Notes under the pieces: model-generated
Told to the model about the DNA's origin: nothing
The model's database searches: none
Seen by the model: the letters and a program-made list of their open reading frames with translations, nothing else
Translations under genes and position numbers: made by a program
Shown here: positions 37,335 through 48,796 of the stretch, one piece after another
Layout of the letters: each line of letters begins with the position of its first letter
Position numbering within the stretch: the stretch's first letter is position 1
Assembly: GCA_949825025.1 (NCBI GenBank)
Contig: OX463787.1
Span: 15,807,707-15,871,706, forward strand
DNA: 64,000 nt
DNA from: Siphlonurus alternatus
Taxonomy: Eukaryota > Arthropoda > Insecta > Ephemeroptera > Siphlonuridae
Direction: 5' to 3'

Positions 37335-40300
37335 ATAGGCAATTTAAAGCTAACCCCTAGTTGAAAAATTACGTCTTCAACTCATCCTTTACACGTCTAA
37401 ACCTGAAATCTATTTATCTCTAAAACACATCTTATTTACTCTTCGCTCAAAAAGAAAGATGAAATGAAGACAATATTTCTAACATTTTATGTTCAAGAAG
37501 AGGAAAAAAGACGTAATATCATCATTTTCACCTATTTTTTCCTCTAAAATGGTGCAAAATGAGAGAAGAAAAGACGAGAGAAGAATTTAGTAAGCGAAGA
37601 AAAAATGACATATATTTCAACTCGGGAACTGCTTTGTTAATGGAGGCTTTAGAAGCCTATTTTTATGTTGTCTAACCCCAATAGATTGAACCCTTGCATT
37701 ACCAGGGGAATGAGATGACCCATAAATCTTTTAAAACTGAAAAATGTGTGAAATATACTGCTCTAAAACTTCTGAAAAAATTTGTAATCCTTAGTTATAT
37801 ACCCAGCGATATACTTCCGTAAAAAAATTAGAGACGAAAAAACTTCAACTTTTTCTTTATTATGTGATTTAAATATCGGGTCATTCCAACTCACCCCCCC
37901 CCCTCCTCCTTTGTATAGCGTGTGACAAAAAAATCACTTGGAATTAGGGAGTTTCCACATCAATTTTGTCAAATTTTCAGTATTCCATTATGCTTTCCTA
38001 GTATTTGACAATAATATTTAAATACCTAGAATGTAAAATTCTTCAATACAAGTCTTAATTTCAGATTCTGAACCTGTACTTCAACACCATGGGTGGAGTG
38101 TTAAAGTACCTGTCAGTCAGTACCACAATTACTGGAGCTGCAGCCTCCGCTTGGATGAGTTTACTCGGCAAGACAAACATACAAACACTTAACGCCAGTG
38201 ATAATAACTTAAACGGAAATGGAGGAGTTCTGCCTCACAAATTTAGTAATCTCTTCAATTTAACTACACTGTACTTGCAGAATTGTAGACTCTCTGGCAT
38301 TGATCCAGGTAAGGATTTCTCATATTTGTTTATATGTAACGAACATTCCACCCAGTGCAGTAATGCACTTGTGTGTGGTTCCCCAGGCTTTGGACATCGC
38401 TTTGGTCCATTGAGAAAAAGTAGAGGTGTCCGTCCTGACTGAGGTTTTCCACGGTTCCCTCAGTCTCACCTCAGCGAATGCTGGGACGCGTAAGCATGCA
38501 GGCCGTGGCCACTATCCGTTCCCTACCTTATCCCTACCCAGTACCCCGCCGCGAGCTGTAAGCTCTTAGGGGTGTATCCTTGTAAAAAAAAAAAAAAAAA
38601 ACATTTGCTATTGAAAATTATACTGGTTAGATAGGATTTACTATGATTTTTGCCATGTTAATTTTCAGATCCTTGGAATAATTTTATTATTTTTGTCGCA
38701 GGCACAATTTCTCATTATGATATTAAACAATATAGTGCACAATTAAAAGGCATATTTTTTATTTTAAAAAGTTAAAATCAAAACTTATTTGAACTTAATT
38801 GTAAAATCGTCGCCTTGGAAAATTTCCCACTTACAACCTTGTTAATTAACATGTATACTGTGTGGTAATTAACAAGGCTGCAAAAGGCAAATATTACGAG
38901 TTGACGAATGTATAGTACATTATTAAAGCTGTCCTAAATTTTATTACCTTTTGATACTCCTGCATAAGTTATTATAAGCTCTACTTTAAAGTAAAATACA
39001 AATTACTTTAAAGAACTTTGATTAAATATTAAAATTGCATGAAAAATATGTCCATATTGAATCTCTAAATAGTATAGTGTTGTGTATTGTGTATATTGCT
39101 TTAGTTAAATTTTATTTGCTGCTTGTCTTATGCATCATGTAATGTCTCCTACGCCATTGCTATTTTATGTGGGGATTGTCTAGAAAATATTTTATTAATG
39201 TAATATGTGACTTTAAAAAAAATAATTACGTAAAAACAACACTTTTTAGAAGTTGAATTAAATTACATGAGATGCATGTTGTTGTGTGGAAAAGGAAATA
39301 AAAATATTTTCATGGCCTAGCATTTCGTGTTATACCAATAGAAGTAAACATTTTTTCTGTTGTTCCATATTTCATATCATATTTAGTGTTTATCAGATTT
39401 ATAAAGCACATTTTATTTGAAAGTCACCAACTCACTACTTCCTTTTAAGTGTGAAAAAATTTAATTTATTATCGTGCAAATACTCTCTGAACAGTAATTT
39501 TATTATTAAATAAATTATTATTCATGATGTCATATAATTAGTTTCTTCTTATTATTATTATTCTTATTATTATTAAAAAACATATTTAAAAAATATAATA
39601 TGTTGATTTTTATTAGAAAAAAAAATTAAGATATATTTTTTTTAATTTTTGTTTTTTATAAATGTAAAGTATAAATAAAAAAAAATTTAAAACATTAAAT
39701 TTTACAGCAAACTTCGAAGGCACTCCAAACCTTCATATTCTGGACGTCTCCGGCAACTTATTCACTTCTCCACCGAAAGGCATCAGTCACCTCAAATACC
39801 TGCAGGTTCTCAAAGTCGGTCCGACCAATCACAAAATTCCTCACTTCGAGCTGGGTCCCGAGCTGGCTGTGACGTCACTAAAAGAGTTGAGACTCACTGG
39901 ACTGCCGCTCAACCAAATACAAGGGTATGTAGTAGGTACACTTTGGTCCACCAGGAATGCTAGTGAATATTATAATTTTTAATAATGAATCTCAGTAGCT
40001 TGAGATCTCGCAATCGTAGCGCCTGAATGCAACAAGACTTGCAGGGGACTTAGAACTCCCTATCAATAGGTGACATACAAATTTTGAAGCGAATCTGTGC
40101 TATCAGTTTTGTGAAAACGAAGGTAGAAGTTTAATATTGGCCTTATGGACGAAAACCGGAAATGGAACTGTTTTAAGAAAACTGCAAGACTGAATTTGCT
40201 TAAATCATAAGCGATTAAGTTTTAAAAATTCTCGATTTTTTTAAAATTTATTAATTTTTTTTGGTTTTATTTTATTCGTTTGCAGGGAAATATTCTTTGA

Positions 40301-43300
40301 CTCCAGCAGTAACTAAGATTCATCGTTAATTGCGAGAAATTTTATTTCAAATTCAACCAATTTTATATTTTGTGACTTTGAAATTGTTTTTTAAACATTT
40401 TTAAACAATATCTTAAATATAATTTATTTTTTATTTTTTTTATTTAATTTTGTAATATTTTTCTTAAAAAAATTACAAAAAATATAGTAAAGAATAAGAA
40501 TAATTTATGACAATTTTTATTATTTATATAATTCATTATCAATAAATGCGATTGCTGTAAAAAATTAATTATCTCTTGCTCACTAGATGCTGAATCTTAT
40601 GATTATGATACTAAAAAGTATGTATCTAATTAATAGTGCTCTTATTTATTATTGATAGAAATATAGTTATGAAATAAGGGGAAGGTAACGCGCCCAATAA
40701 TAAAAAAAAATATATATATATATAATCCCACACTCCCACACATGAAAATTATGAAAAAAACAAAAATTAAAATGTTCTTTTATCAGTGGCTAAAATATCA
40801 GGTATGCAAATTCGAACTAGTTTTTGAGTTTTTAATTTTTAAAGTTGAATAATTTAATATGGAAGTTAAGAGTCATTTTTAACAGTCAAAATTTTGTTTC
40901 AGGTCTTCTCTCCCTACCTCGTTGGAAATCTTAGATTTGACATCCTGTGGTCTCACATCAATTCCCGGTGACACTTTTGCAAATTTACATTCGTTAAAAT
41001 TACTGATACTAACTGACAATAAGTTAAGTACATTACACCCAAATACATTTGAAAACATAAAGCTAGGAGGTAGAGTTATCATAAGTCAAAATAAAATTAA
41101 GGTTGGTCAAAAATTAGTGGTAAATGAATTAAATTTATTGGATTTATCAAATAATCGAATTAAAAAACCATATAACATAATTTCTAATGGTTCCATAAAA
41201 TATCTAGATCTTTCAAATAATGATATAATAAATTGGACTTCAATAAATACATTTAATTCAAAATATTATAATATAAATCATTTAAATTTATCAAATAATA
41301 ATATTCCCATAATAGATTCTAATATGTCTCCATCATTAAATACATTATCATCTGTGGATATTGGTGGGAATCAATTTAATTGTCAAGATTGTTCATTATT
41401 AGAATTTAAAGATTGGATTAATACGACAAAAACAGAGATATTATTAATGGGTCAAAAAGATACAATACGTTGTTCCTTACCTGTACAACAAAAAGGTGAA
41501 ATATTAATGAAATCAGAATATAATATTACTGCATGTGATTTACAACCACCTAATTATTTATTAATAGCTGGAACACCTATTGCTATTTCATTTACATTAT
41601 TATTTACATTACTTATTTTATATTATTCATATAGATTTGAAATTGCTTATATGAGACATTTATATCGAGTTAAAAGAAAGCATGAGAAAGTATCGGAAAG
41701 AGATGGATGCAAGTATGATGTATTTGTGTCGTATTGTGGTAAAGATAGGGACTGGGTGATTGATGTTTTACTACCGGGACTTGAGAACCCCACAGACAGA
41801 TATTCACTTTGTCTACATGAAAGGGACTTCCCATTAGGATCGTTTATAATGGATAATATCGTCAGCTGTATTGACCAAAGTCGAAGAGTAGTCTTGGTTT
41901 TGACTGAAAATTACATCAAGAGCGAGGTAAGTTAAGGTAACACGGATCAGCTGACTCAATGCTAAAAAAATCCCATTCATAAAAAATTATGAAAAAAAAA
42001 AATTAAAATATTCTCCTCTACATGCCCTATCAGTAGCTAACATATCAGATTTTCATAATTTGCATGAATGGGATTTTTTTAGCATTGGGTCATATGATCC
42101 GTGGTATCTCTACCTTAAGTATAATGGACAACATACATGAAGTTTTTGTATTGCAGAAATGAATAGAGGGTACCAAATTATGCTTCTCTGAATTTTTTCA
42201 GATTTTTTTTAAACACATAATTATTTTTAAATAATTAATGAACAGTGCAGCCACTGCGTTCCCTGGAGGCGTCAATAGGCGTCTCGGTCCTATCCTTTTT
42301 TATTAAGGATTCAGAGGTGCCAACTTGGCTTACAGAACTTTCAATAATTATTTAAAAATAGTCAGCTCTCAAAAAATAAGAAAAAATTCAGAGTAGCATA
42401 ATTTGGTACCCTAGCTCTATTCATTTCTATTATTGTATTGTATTTCTATTATAATTGTACATTATTGTAGGATGAGTTATCCAGAAATATATAAATTTCT
42501 TGCTGATTTTAGACGCTTAGACGTGGATAGCCAGAAGGCCAGAGATAACTTCTCTTATATATCACACTCATTTACCCTCGTATTTTCATGATACATTCAT
42601 AAAAAAGATCACACTACCGAAAACCTATTATTCAAACTATTTAAAATATTTGTTTATTATATACCATTTTTTTTCTAGTAATTCAAATTTTTTTTTTTTT
42701 TTACTTTTTCTTCCGAAATGATCGATAAACTGTAAAAGTTATAGTTTTTGTAAATAAAAATTATTTTAGTTACATTTACCGATAATTTAATAAAACCAAT
42801 AAAATATAATTTTTGTTGTTAATAATATTTTAAATTTTATTATATTTTAAAAATAAATATTTTATTGAAACTAAAAATACATATATTTTTATATTATACG
42901 CAAATTAAATTTAGAAGCATAAAAATATATTTTGTAATTATGTTAAATAATTTCTCTTCTCAGGTATGTTAAGGAATCATTCTGTAGGCGGTACTTTCTC
43001 TACAAATTCATGCTGAGTGCTGAGATATATGTAAAATTTTAAAAAATTTTGGGTGTAATCAGAGACTATAATATTTATATAGATTTCACATTAAACATAA
43101 ATCAATTATATTAAAAAAGGATTGCTGATGAGGGTTAATAACCAAAAATATCTGAAATTACAAAAAAAAATGCATTAATATTGATTATACATATATTGTA
43201 ATGTTGAGTTGTTAAGATCGTTGTGGGCGCAGTGCGCTTGAACGGGTCTCATCAGATCACCGAAGTCAAGCAACGCCGAGAGTGGTTAGTAGTTGGATTG

Positions 43301-44042
43301 GTGACCATTTTTAACAAAAACCACGTTTCCCACCTAGGGGTAAATCATTGCGCTTTTCTACTATGTGATTCCCCTGGCTTTGGACTATTGCACTTCCGGT
43401 TCATTGACAAAAAGCTGTAGCGTCCAACCTAGCTGAGGTTTCCACGTTTCCCTCAGTCACATGCAAATGCCGGGAAGGATTGCAAGGTCGTGGCCACCCC
43501 AGTTCCGGAAGAGCCCACGAAGCATTCAAGTTAGGGTGTCGGAAAGTTCGGTGCTTCAAACTTAGTGAGTAATTAGTACGTAAAAGTACCCAGTTAGGGT
43601 TTGATTAAAAAAAATGTATTTTTACTATTATTAAATCCATGCGTTCAGTATTGATACAAAAACTTCATATTTCGATGGCAACATTCTAATTTAAAATGTT
43701 TATAAATAATTTCTGTTCATACAGTGGTGCAAGTGGGAGCTGCAGATGGCCCAACACCGGATATTCGAGGAGTGCCACGACCTGCTGATCCTGCTGGAGT
43801 TAGAACGTTTGTCTCGCGACGATGCGCCACTCCACCTGCGCGTGCTGATGGACTCTCGCACGTACCTCGAGTGGCCCGGGAGCAACGTCGAGGGACTCAG
43901 GACCTTCTGGATCAGGATCAAGCAGGCTCTGGGAACACCGCTAGCACTCTCAGGGACACCTGAGGAAGAACAAGAACAGGAGGAAGAAGAAACCGATTCA
44001 ATGGAGGAACCTTTGGTTCCTTTTCAACCAATGAACTTGTGA
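34369..44042 (+). CDS. Toll-like receptor TLR-B (8 exons, 797 aa)
   Basis: Paralogue of TLR-A and TLR-C. Exons: 34369-34581, 35262-35408, 36070-36200, 37057-37156, 38065-38308, 39708-39924, 40903-41926, 43725-44042. All have AG/GT borders; together they give 798 codons including TGA. The start at 34369 gives MEYNTKLFILIFFYLF, a signal peptide; a GTG two codons earlier is not needed. The N-terminal region has conserved Cys (LSC, YDC, IVC, WWWC, EDC, DSC). Leucine-rich repeats follow, then a cap with FNCQDC...C...C, a membrane segment near 570-590 and a TIR domain from about 620 with YDVFVSY, BB loop ERDFPLGSF and box 3 FW. The acidic tail ends PLVPFQPMNL. Many Asn-x-Ser/Thr sites lie outside the membrane. 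A MITE starts inside the exon 7 splice-donor region. Likely functional, since no break is seen. Confidence 0.92.
34981..35030. repeat. Poly-A tract in TLR-B intron 1
   Basis: Run of about 27 A residues. No SINE body is recognised in front of it. Confidence 0.7.
36270..36452. mobile_element. MITE with GGTRCATTTCC ends, TLR-B intron 3
   Basis: Inverted ends GGTACATTTCCATGAAGCGA and GGTGCATTTTCAAGGAGCGG, followed by shared GCGAGAAAA. TTAA precedes it; TTTG follows, a decayed duplication. It starts 69 bp after exon 3. Confidence 0.65.
37255..37338. repeat. (TA)n microsatellite in TLR-B intron 4
   Basis: About 80 bp of AT dinucleotides beginning about 100 bp after exon 4. Confidence 0.95.
37354..37626 (-). 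mobile_element. MITE, CCCTAGTTGAAA family (minus orientation)
   Basis: Left end CCCCTAGTTGAAAAATTACG, right end ATATTTCAACTCGGG. Same family as 6235-6514. In TLR-B intron 4. Confidence 0.7.
38340..38598 (+). mobile_element. SINE 3' part, 5' truncated, poly-A tail
   Basis: Contains CTGAGGTTTTCCACGGTTCC, CAGCGAATGCTGGGACG and GCTCTTAGGGGTGTATCCTT, then an A run. It matches the 3' part of 28068-28398. It starts about 30 bp after the TLR-B exon 5 donor. The CAGCGAATGCTGGGACG domain resembles one I know from arthropod SINEs. Confidence 0.75.
38806..38914. mobile_element. Short MITE, CTCGCCTYGGAAAATT family
   Basis: Left end TCGTCGCCTTGGAAAATTTC; the right arm is decayed (AAATATTACGAGTTGACGA). 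In TLR-B intron 5. Confidence 0.5.
39984..40325. mobile_element. MITE (GATTAATCTCAGT ends), TLR-B intron 6
   Basis: Close copy of 21281-21618 (shared ATCTCGCAATCGTAGCGC and AACATTGGCCTTATGGAC-type blocks). The right end ACTAAGATTCATCG is followed by TTAA. Relative to its host gene it is in the opposite orientation to the TLR-A intron 6 copy, so the two insertions are independent. Confidence 0.72.
40677..40880. mobile_element. Half copy of the GGGTAAGGTAACG MITE
   Basis: Left arm only (GGGGAAGGTAACGCGCCCAA, CCCACACATGAAAATTATG, AAAATATCAGGT), interrupted by a short (TA)n. It ends about 20 bp before TLR-B exon 7. Confidence 0.65.
41936..42114. mobile_element. TTAA MITE inserted at the TLR-B exon 7 splice donor
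   Basis: Short foldback with ends GGTAACACGGATCAGCTGAC and GGTAGAGATACCACGGATCA, flanked by TTAA (41932-41935 and 42115-42118). The left TTAA overlaps the final T of the donor GTAAGT (41927-41932). Confidence 0.78.
42140..42450. mobile_element. Foldback MITE with GGTACCAAATTATGC arms
   Basis: Arms begin AGAGGGTACCAAATTATGCT near 42165 and end with the complement near 42413; the core has CCTGGAGGCGTC and CAACTTGGCTTACAGAACTT. The copy at 57375-57660 is full length. In TLR-B intron 7. Confidence 0.65.
43221..43613 (+). mobile_element. 5S-rRNA-derived SINE, copy 4 (sense)
   Basis: Head GGGCGCAGTGCGCTTGAACG, then GATCACCGAAGTCAAGCAAC and GTTAGTAGTTGGATTGGTGA, like the internal promoter part of 5S rRNA. 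The body has TGCACTTCCGGTTCATTGAC and the tail is GGGTTTGATTAAAAAAA. In TLR-B intron 7, about 110 bp before exon 8. Confidence 0.82.
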
Positions 44043-44155
44043 TGATGAACTAAAATTGAAAATAGAATTAGAAATATTTTTATTACATTTAGAGACAAGA
44101 TTTTGAGCCTTAAAATTTTAATGTAAAACGCAATCGTTATAAACTGTACTTAATT

Positions 44156-44375
44156 CATAATGGAGTATCGCCCTATAATAATGGAGTATCACGAGGCGGC
44201 AAGTCCTATCTTTTTCTTAAGGAGTGGCGTCTCGTGACGTCACAAAAAGAACTTTCGATAATTTTTTAAAAATAGTTCCCGGACTCCAAAAAATCTGAAA
44301 AAAATCAGGGTATCATAACTTTGCACCATCTATCCATTTCTGCAATAAAAAAAATTTGAGGTCAATACTCCATTT
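44156..44375. mobile_element. MITE, GAGTATTGACCTCAAATTT family
   Basis: Same core as 438-648 (CGTCACAAAAAGAACTTTCG, then TTTTTTAAAAATAGTTCC) and right end TTTGAGGTCAATACTCCA. It lies just after the TLR-B stop and is probably within or next to its 3' untranslated region. Confidence 0.65.
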
Positions 44376-44840
44376 AAATAATTAAAATAATTTGAGTCTT
44401 AATTCAAATAAAATCAATAATACACACCGTACTGTATCCTGGGGTATAGAGAGGAACAGAGATCAACATACCATACGTGTGTTAATTATGATTCATTTTT
44501 TATACGGATCAAATGGTTGTTTAAATAATGTAAACAATATAATATATATTATGTATTTTTTAAATAATGAATCTTTATATTAAGAATAATTTTTTTATGA
44601 ATTACATTTATAATATAGAGAAATCTATTTCGCGGTCAATAATTCAAACTAATTTATTTTGGTATTGATTTCACTGACGCTGAAATCTCCCTCTCTCTTT
44701 CAAATCCTGAATCCACCTATTTAGATAGACCATTTACCTGATTGGACCTTTGAACTGCAATAATAAATATATTGATGTAAATATTTCAAATAAACACAGT
44801 GCGTTCAAAATGAATTTTTTCGTTAGTAAATTTTCTGTTT

Positions 44841-44939
44841 TGCATTTCGTAAACATGTTTTGATTTAAGTAAACGCTGGCTCCAGTTTTGAGATTCTCTA
44901 AAATGTTTGAATGAATCTCGTGCAGTTTGTAGTTACTGC
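44841..44939 (-). pseudogene. Relic of a TLR exon 7, antisense between TLR-B and TLR-C
   Basis: On the minus strand this 100 bp block matches TLR-C exon 7 (about 55617-55715): peptide NYKLHEIHSNILENLKTGAS followed by VYLNQNMFTKC, with only a few changes. The similarity stops abruptly on both sides, and the reading frame before and after is unrelated. It is a fragment of a fourth receptor or a misplaced copy of a TLR-C exon. It is not functional on its own. Confidence 0.8.
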
Positions 44940-44999
44940 AAAAAAATGTGTAAAATATTAAAAAAATAAACATTTTTTTTAACAAATATAATTATTTGT

Positions 45000-45754
45000 T
45001 TAATTAATGTTACTATAATTTTTAATTATATACAATTTTCATTCATTATATAGGGATCTACAGTAATAATTTTTAATAATACGAAGTCTAAAAAGAAAAA
45101 TTGCAACTCCTCGCCTCTTTATACTTAAAAAAAAAATACTTGAATTTTGTTTTATTTTGTTTTTAAGTATATTATTCTCACAATAACTGAAATATGTATT
45201 TTTAGTATTAACCTGTACAAATGTTGTTAATTTAATGTTTGTTCATTTTATAGTAACACCTTTGTTTTGTTTTTTCTAAATTTCATTTATTTTTCTGTAA
45301 ATTCTAAATTTTATGTGATTTGCCATCTTATTTGGATCTATGTGTATTTGACGTTCTCCGTATATGAGTTTCTAACTCTTGGGGTTTAATTACCATACAA
45401 TGGTATGGTTGTATGGTAATTAAACCCTTGTGTTATGTATTAATGTATATGTGTTTTCTTCATGAATAAACAAATGTAAAAAAAAAAAGTTTTAAATTTG
45501 GAATAAAAGAGTTCAAATAAAATTATGACAATATAATAGGTCAATTTACAAATTTAAACGAATGTATAATATTTAATTTAAAAATACTTTCTACCAAGTA
45601 ATTTTATCATTGTATATTTATAATCTATTAACGTCTCCACATATAATCCTATACTAACAGATCCGCGAGATGTTATCAGAATAATCTCAGCTAATATTTA
45701 CGCTAAAAGCTCAATAACATTTGCACGTTCCTCACATGAAGCCTCACTCCCACG
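45000..45754. other. TLR-C upstream region
   Basis: AT-rich DNA with a small perfect hairpin at 45383-45427 (GGGTTTAATTACCATACA and complement). The promoter of TLR-C should be here; no specific element can be named. Confidence 0.4.
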
Positions 45755-48708
45755 ATGGATCTCACACTAACGTTGCTCGTGGTGTTCACAATTGTGACAG
45801 TCACATCGGTTCCAACAGATCTGACGTGTTCCGGAGTGGCTCAACGTGATAATTTGGATTTACTTAATTGTACGTTTGTTGTCAACAGTTCAACTGATAT
45901 TTCCTGCGATATTTATGCAGTTGCAACGTATAATTCTTCAGTGCAGCCGATATATTTTGTAAGTTAATTGTTGGTTTTCTTTATAATATGTTGCCACAAA
46001 TACACGTAAACAATATTATAAATATTCTGGTGATGACAATTTTTAAATTTCTTTTACCTGACTTCAATAAATACATAAAGTCCATGCAGAAGACTCAAAT
46101 TTTATAATTTTAATCAAATTAGTTTAGTCGTAAATAAATTTATAAAAATAATTCAATCTACATGAAATTCGTTATAATTAAAAAATAATATGTTTATACA
46201 ATAAAACAAAATGATTTAATTTTAATTAAGTAAAAATTTAAATTTTGTAATTTATTTTTAAAATAATTGATTTATTTTTACATTATCAGTTTTCAGAAGG
46301 TTTTAAATATAATACGACAATAAAATTTCTCTAACCACAATATTATTTATATTATGGAATTCCACTGACTTCATACTTTTAAGCCACTATTACACGATAC
46401 AATTTTTCTAACTATTGCATACAATTTTTTCTTACAAGAAAACTTGAACCCCATTTATTTGTATGGAGATGAAATTTTCTTGCAAGGAAAACTTGTATGC
46501 AAAATTGTATGGTGTAATATAGGCTTTATACACATTTATTTCTTGCATTTTTAAATTACAACTCACGATAACTTCAAAGAGAGCTGTGATATGTAGGTAG
46601 ATTTTTTTATAGACTATCAAAAAAATATTGTCATATATTATATTCGAGTAATCACATGTCTTTTCATATTATGTATTATACGTATATTTATTGGAGTAAC
46701 ATAAAGTATATTATGTTCATAAACCTTACTGTAATGTGTACGTTTTATGAAGAGACTTTTATTGTAATAGCATGAGAGAATCTTCAACTTCTAAACAAAT
46801 TTTGAATTTCCCGCTAGGTGTATCGTTTCCGGACAGTGTTCTTCCTGCAGGAAAAGGTGCTCATCACTCTGGATGACACGGAGGAGGCTTCGTGGTGGTG
46901 GTGCCTCGCCCTCAGGTCATCGACCTTCACCAGGGTAGACCACGTGCCACAACACGCAGACAATGTACGTATGTCTTACCGGGAGAACGAAGGCCGGGGC
47001 GCATAAAATTGTCACTATCAAGCACTATAATAGTGATCAACGTTCCTTGAATATAATACCAAATACCAGGTTAAGACACGCGTCAAGTTTGTGCGTTAAT
47101 TTTTTTTAGCAGCCATTTGTATCACGAAATTTGAAAAATAGCTTTGCATAATGGGTGCATTTCAAATTTCCCAACACGATAGGTCCTAAAATACTGAATA
47201 TGATTAGCTATAAAAACCCTCTAACATTGGTTATATCGGTGGCTTAACCTGGTATAAAGGAAAATTGCTATAATAATACATTATATAATTCTTTGAGCAT
47301 TAGTGACATATTTATGCTTGAAATTGACTCTAGCGTCCCAAGAAATCCTAAAATTTTGGTCTACATTCTAAACATATAAGACGTGGAGGTTTCTGAAGTT
47401 GGTAAAACCTTGCAAAAGTTGAACATTTATGAAACCAGAGAGTTCAAAGTCAAAAATAATAAAAATATAATACAGGCCTGCTTTACCAGGTGTTTTCTGA
47501 TAAGAAATGTAGCCAAGAAATAAAAAAATGATATTATATCATATATCATTCTGTTTCTTAAAGTTAATGGTCTTAAATGTTAAATATTATACTAAAACAG
47601 TTAGAGATAGACAAACATAAAAATAGACGATTGAGTTTGACGTTTTTAATAATATTTATTTCAGGAAAAGATAATTTTACAATGATAATATACAATCAAA
47701 ATGAAAATTTAATGACGTACGTACCAGAGTTATCGTCTAAAGCTAACAGGAGGGCCATATAATAACATGTCACACAAGAGCAAATATTTGCAATTTGCAA
47801 CTAGTGCGCTATTCTTGCAATCGCTAAACGTGAAAAATGACATTTAAAATTTCGATTTTTGTATCGAATGATCTTATATGACTATTTAAGGTATAAGTTA
47901 TCATGTAAGATATTTTTAACATGTTATATATTTATATATATAATTATATATATATATAAGAATCATTCACTTGATATATTTTAAAACTAACTACTCTAGC
48001 TGAGATAAAATATCCACATATATTTGTACCTTGAGGTTAGGCAAATTGTTATGCGCAAAAACGACACAAGTGCGTATTATTATATTATGCAGCATGCCAA
48101 TTTTTTTTTGTACTGAATTAATATTTTTCAGCAAGCAATACAATTTTTTGTGTTAAATAATTTTATTTAATCCTCTTTCATATAATATATGTAAAAACGA
48201 GCAATCGTCGCCTTGGAAAAGTTCCACTTGTACCCTCTTGTTAATAACCATGCCCTCTGTGTTATTCTTACGGGGCATGGTGATTAATTAGGAAGCAGAG
48301 GGAAATTTTCCAAGGTGACGAGTATATATAATAAGTAATGTACAGTACACCGCGGTGAAAGTGATTCGTGCATTGTTGAGGAAGACACTTTCACCGTGGC
48401 GTACTGTATATAAAGAAACTGTTAAGACGAGTCATGGAACCCAACTGTATAATACAAGACTTCTTCACGTGATATTTCAGAATTTCAAACAATGACTTGT
48501 AATATTAAAATATTAATTTGTAAAATAATTAATTTTAATATAATTTTATTCACGGTTTTTCCAGGTACTGACTCTGCCGTCCGCCGCCGCTCCTTTACTG
48601 AACTCCATACAGAAGGTTTTGGTGCGTGTCGAGTTTTACGGAAACGCAGCGGCGGGGTTTGCACAGCTGAGGGAAGACTGTGAGCCGAGAAATAACGTGT
48701 AAGAATAT

Positions 48709-48796
<88 letters not shown>

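Noticed and set aside
43221..43340. A 5S rRNA gene
   Set aside because: The match covers only the internal promoter part, is diverged, and is followed by a SINE body and tail repeated at other loci.
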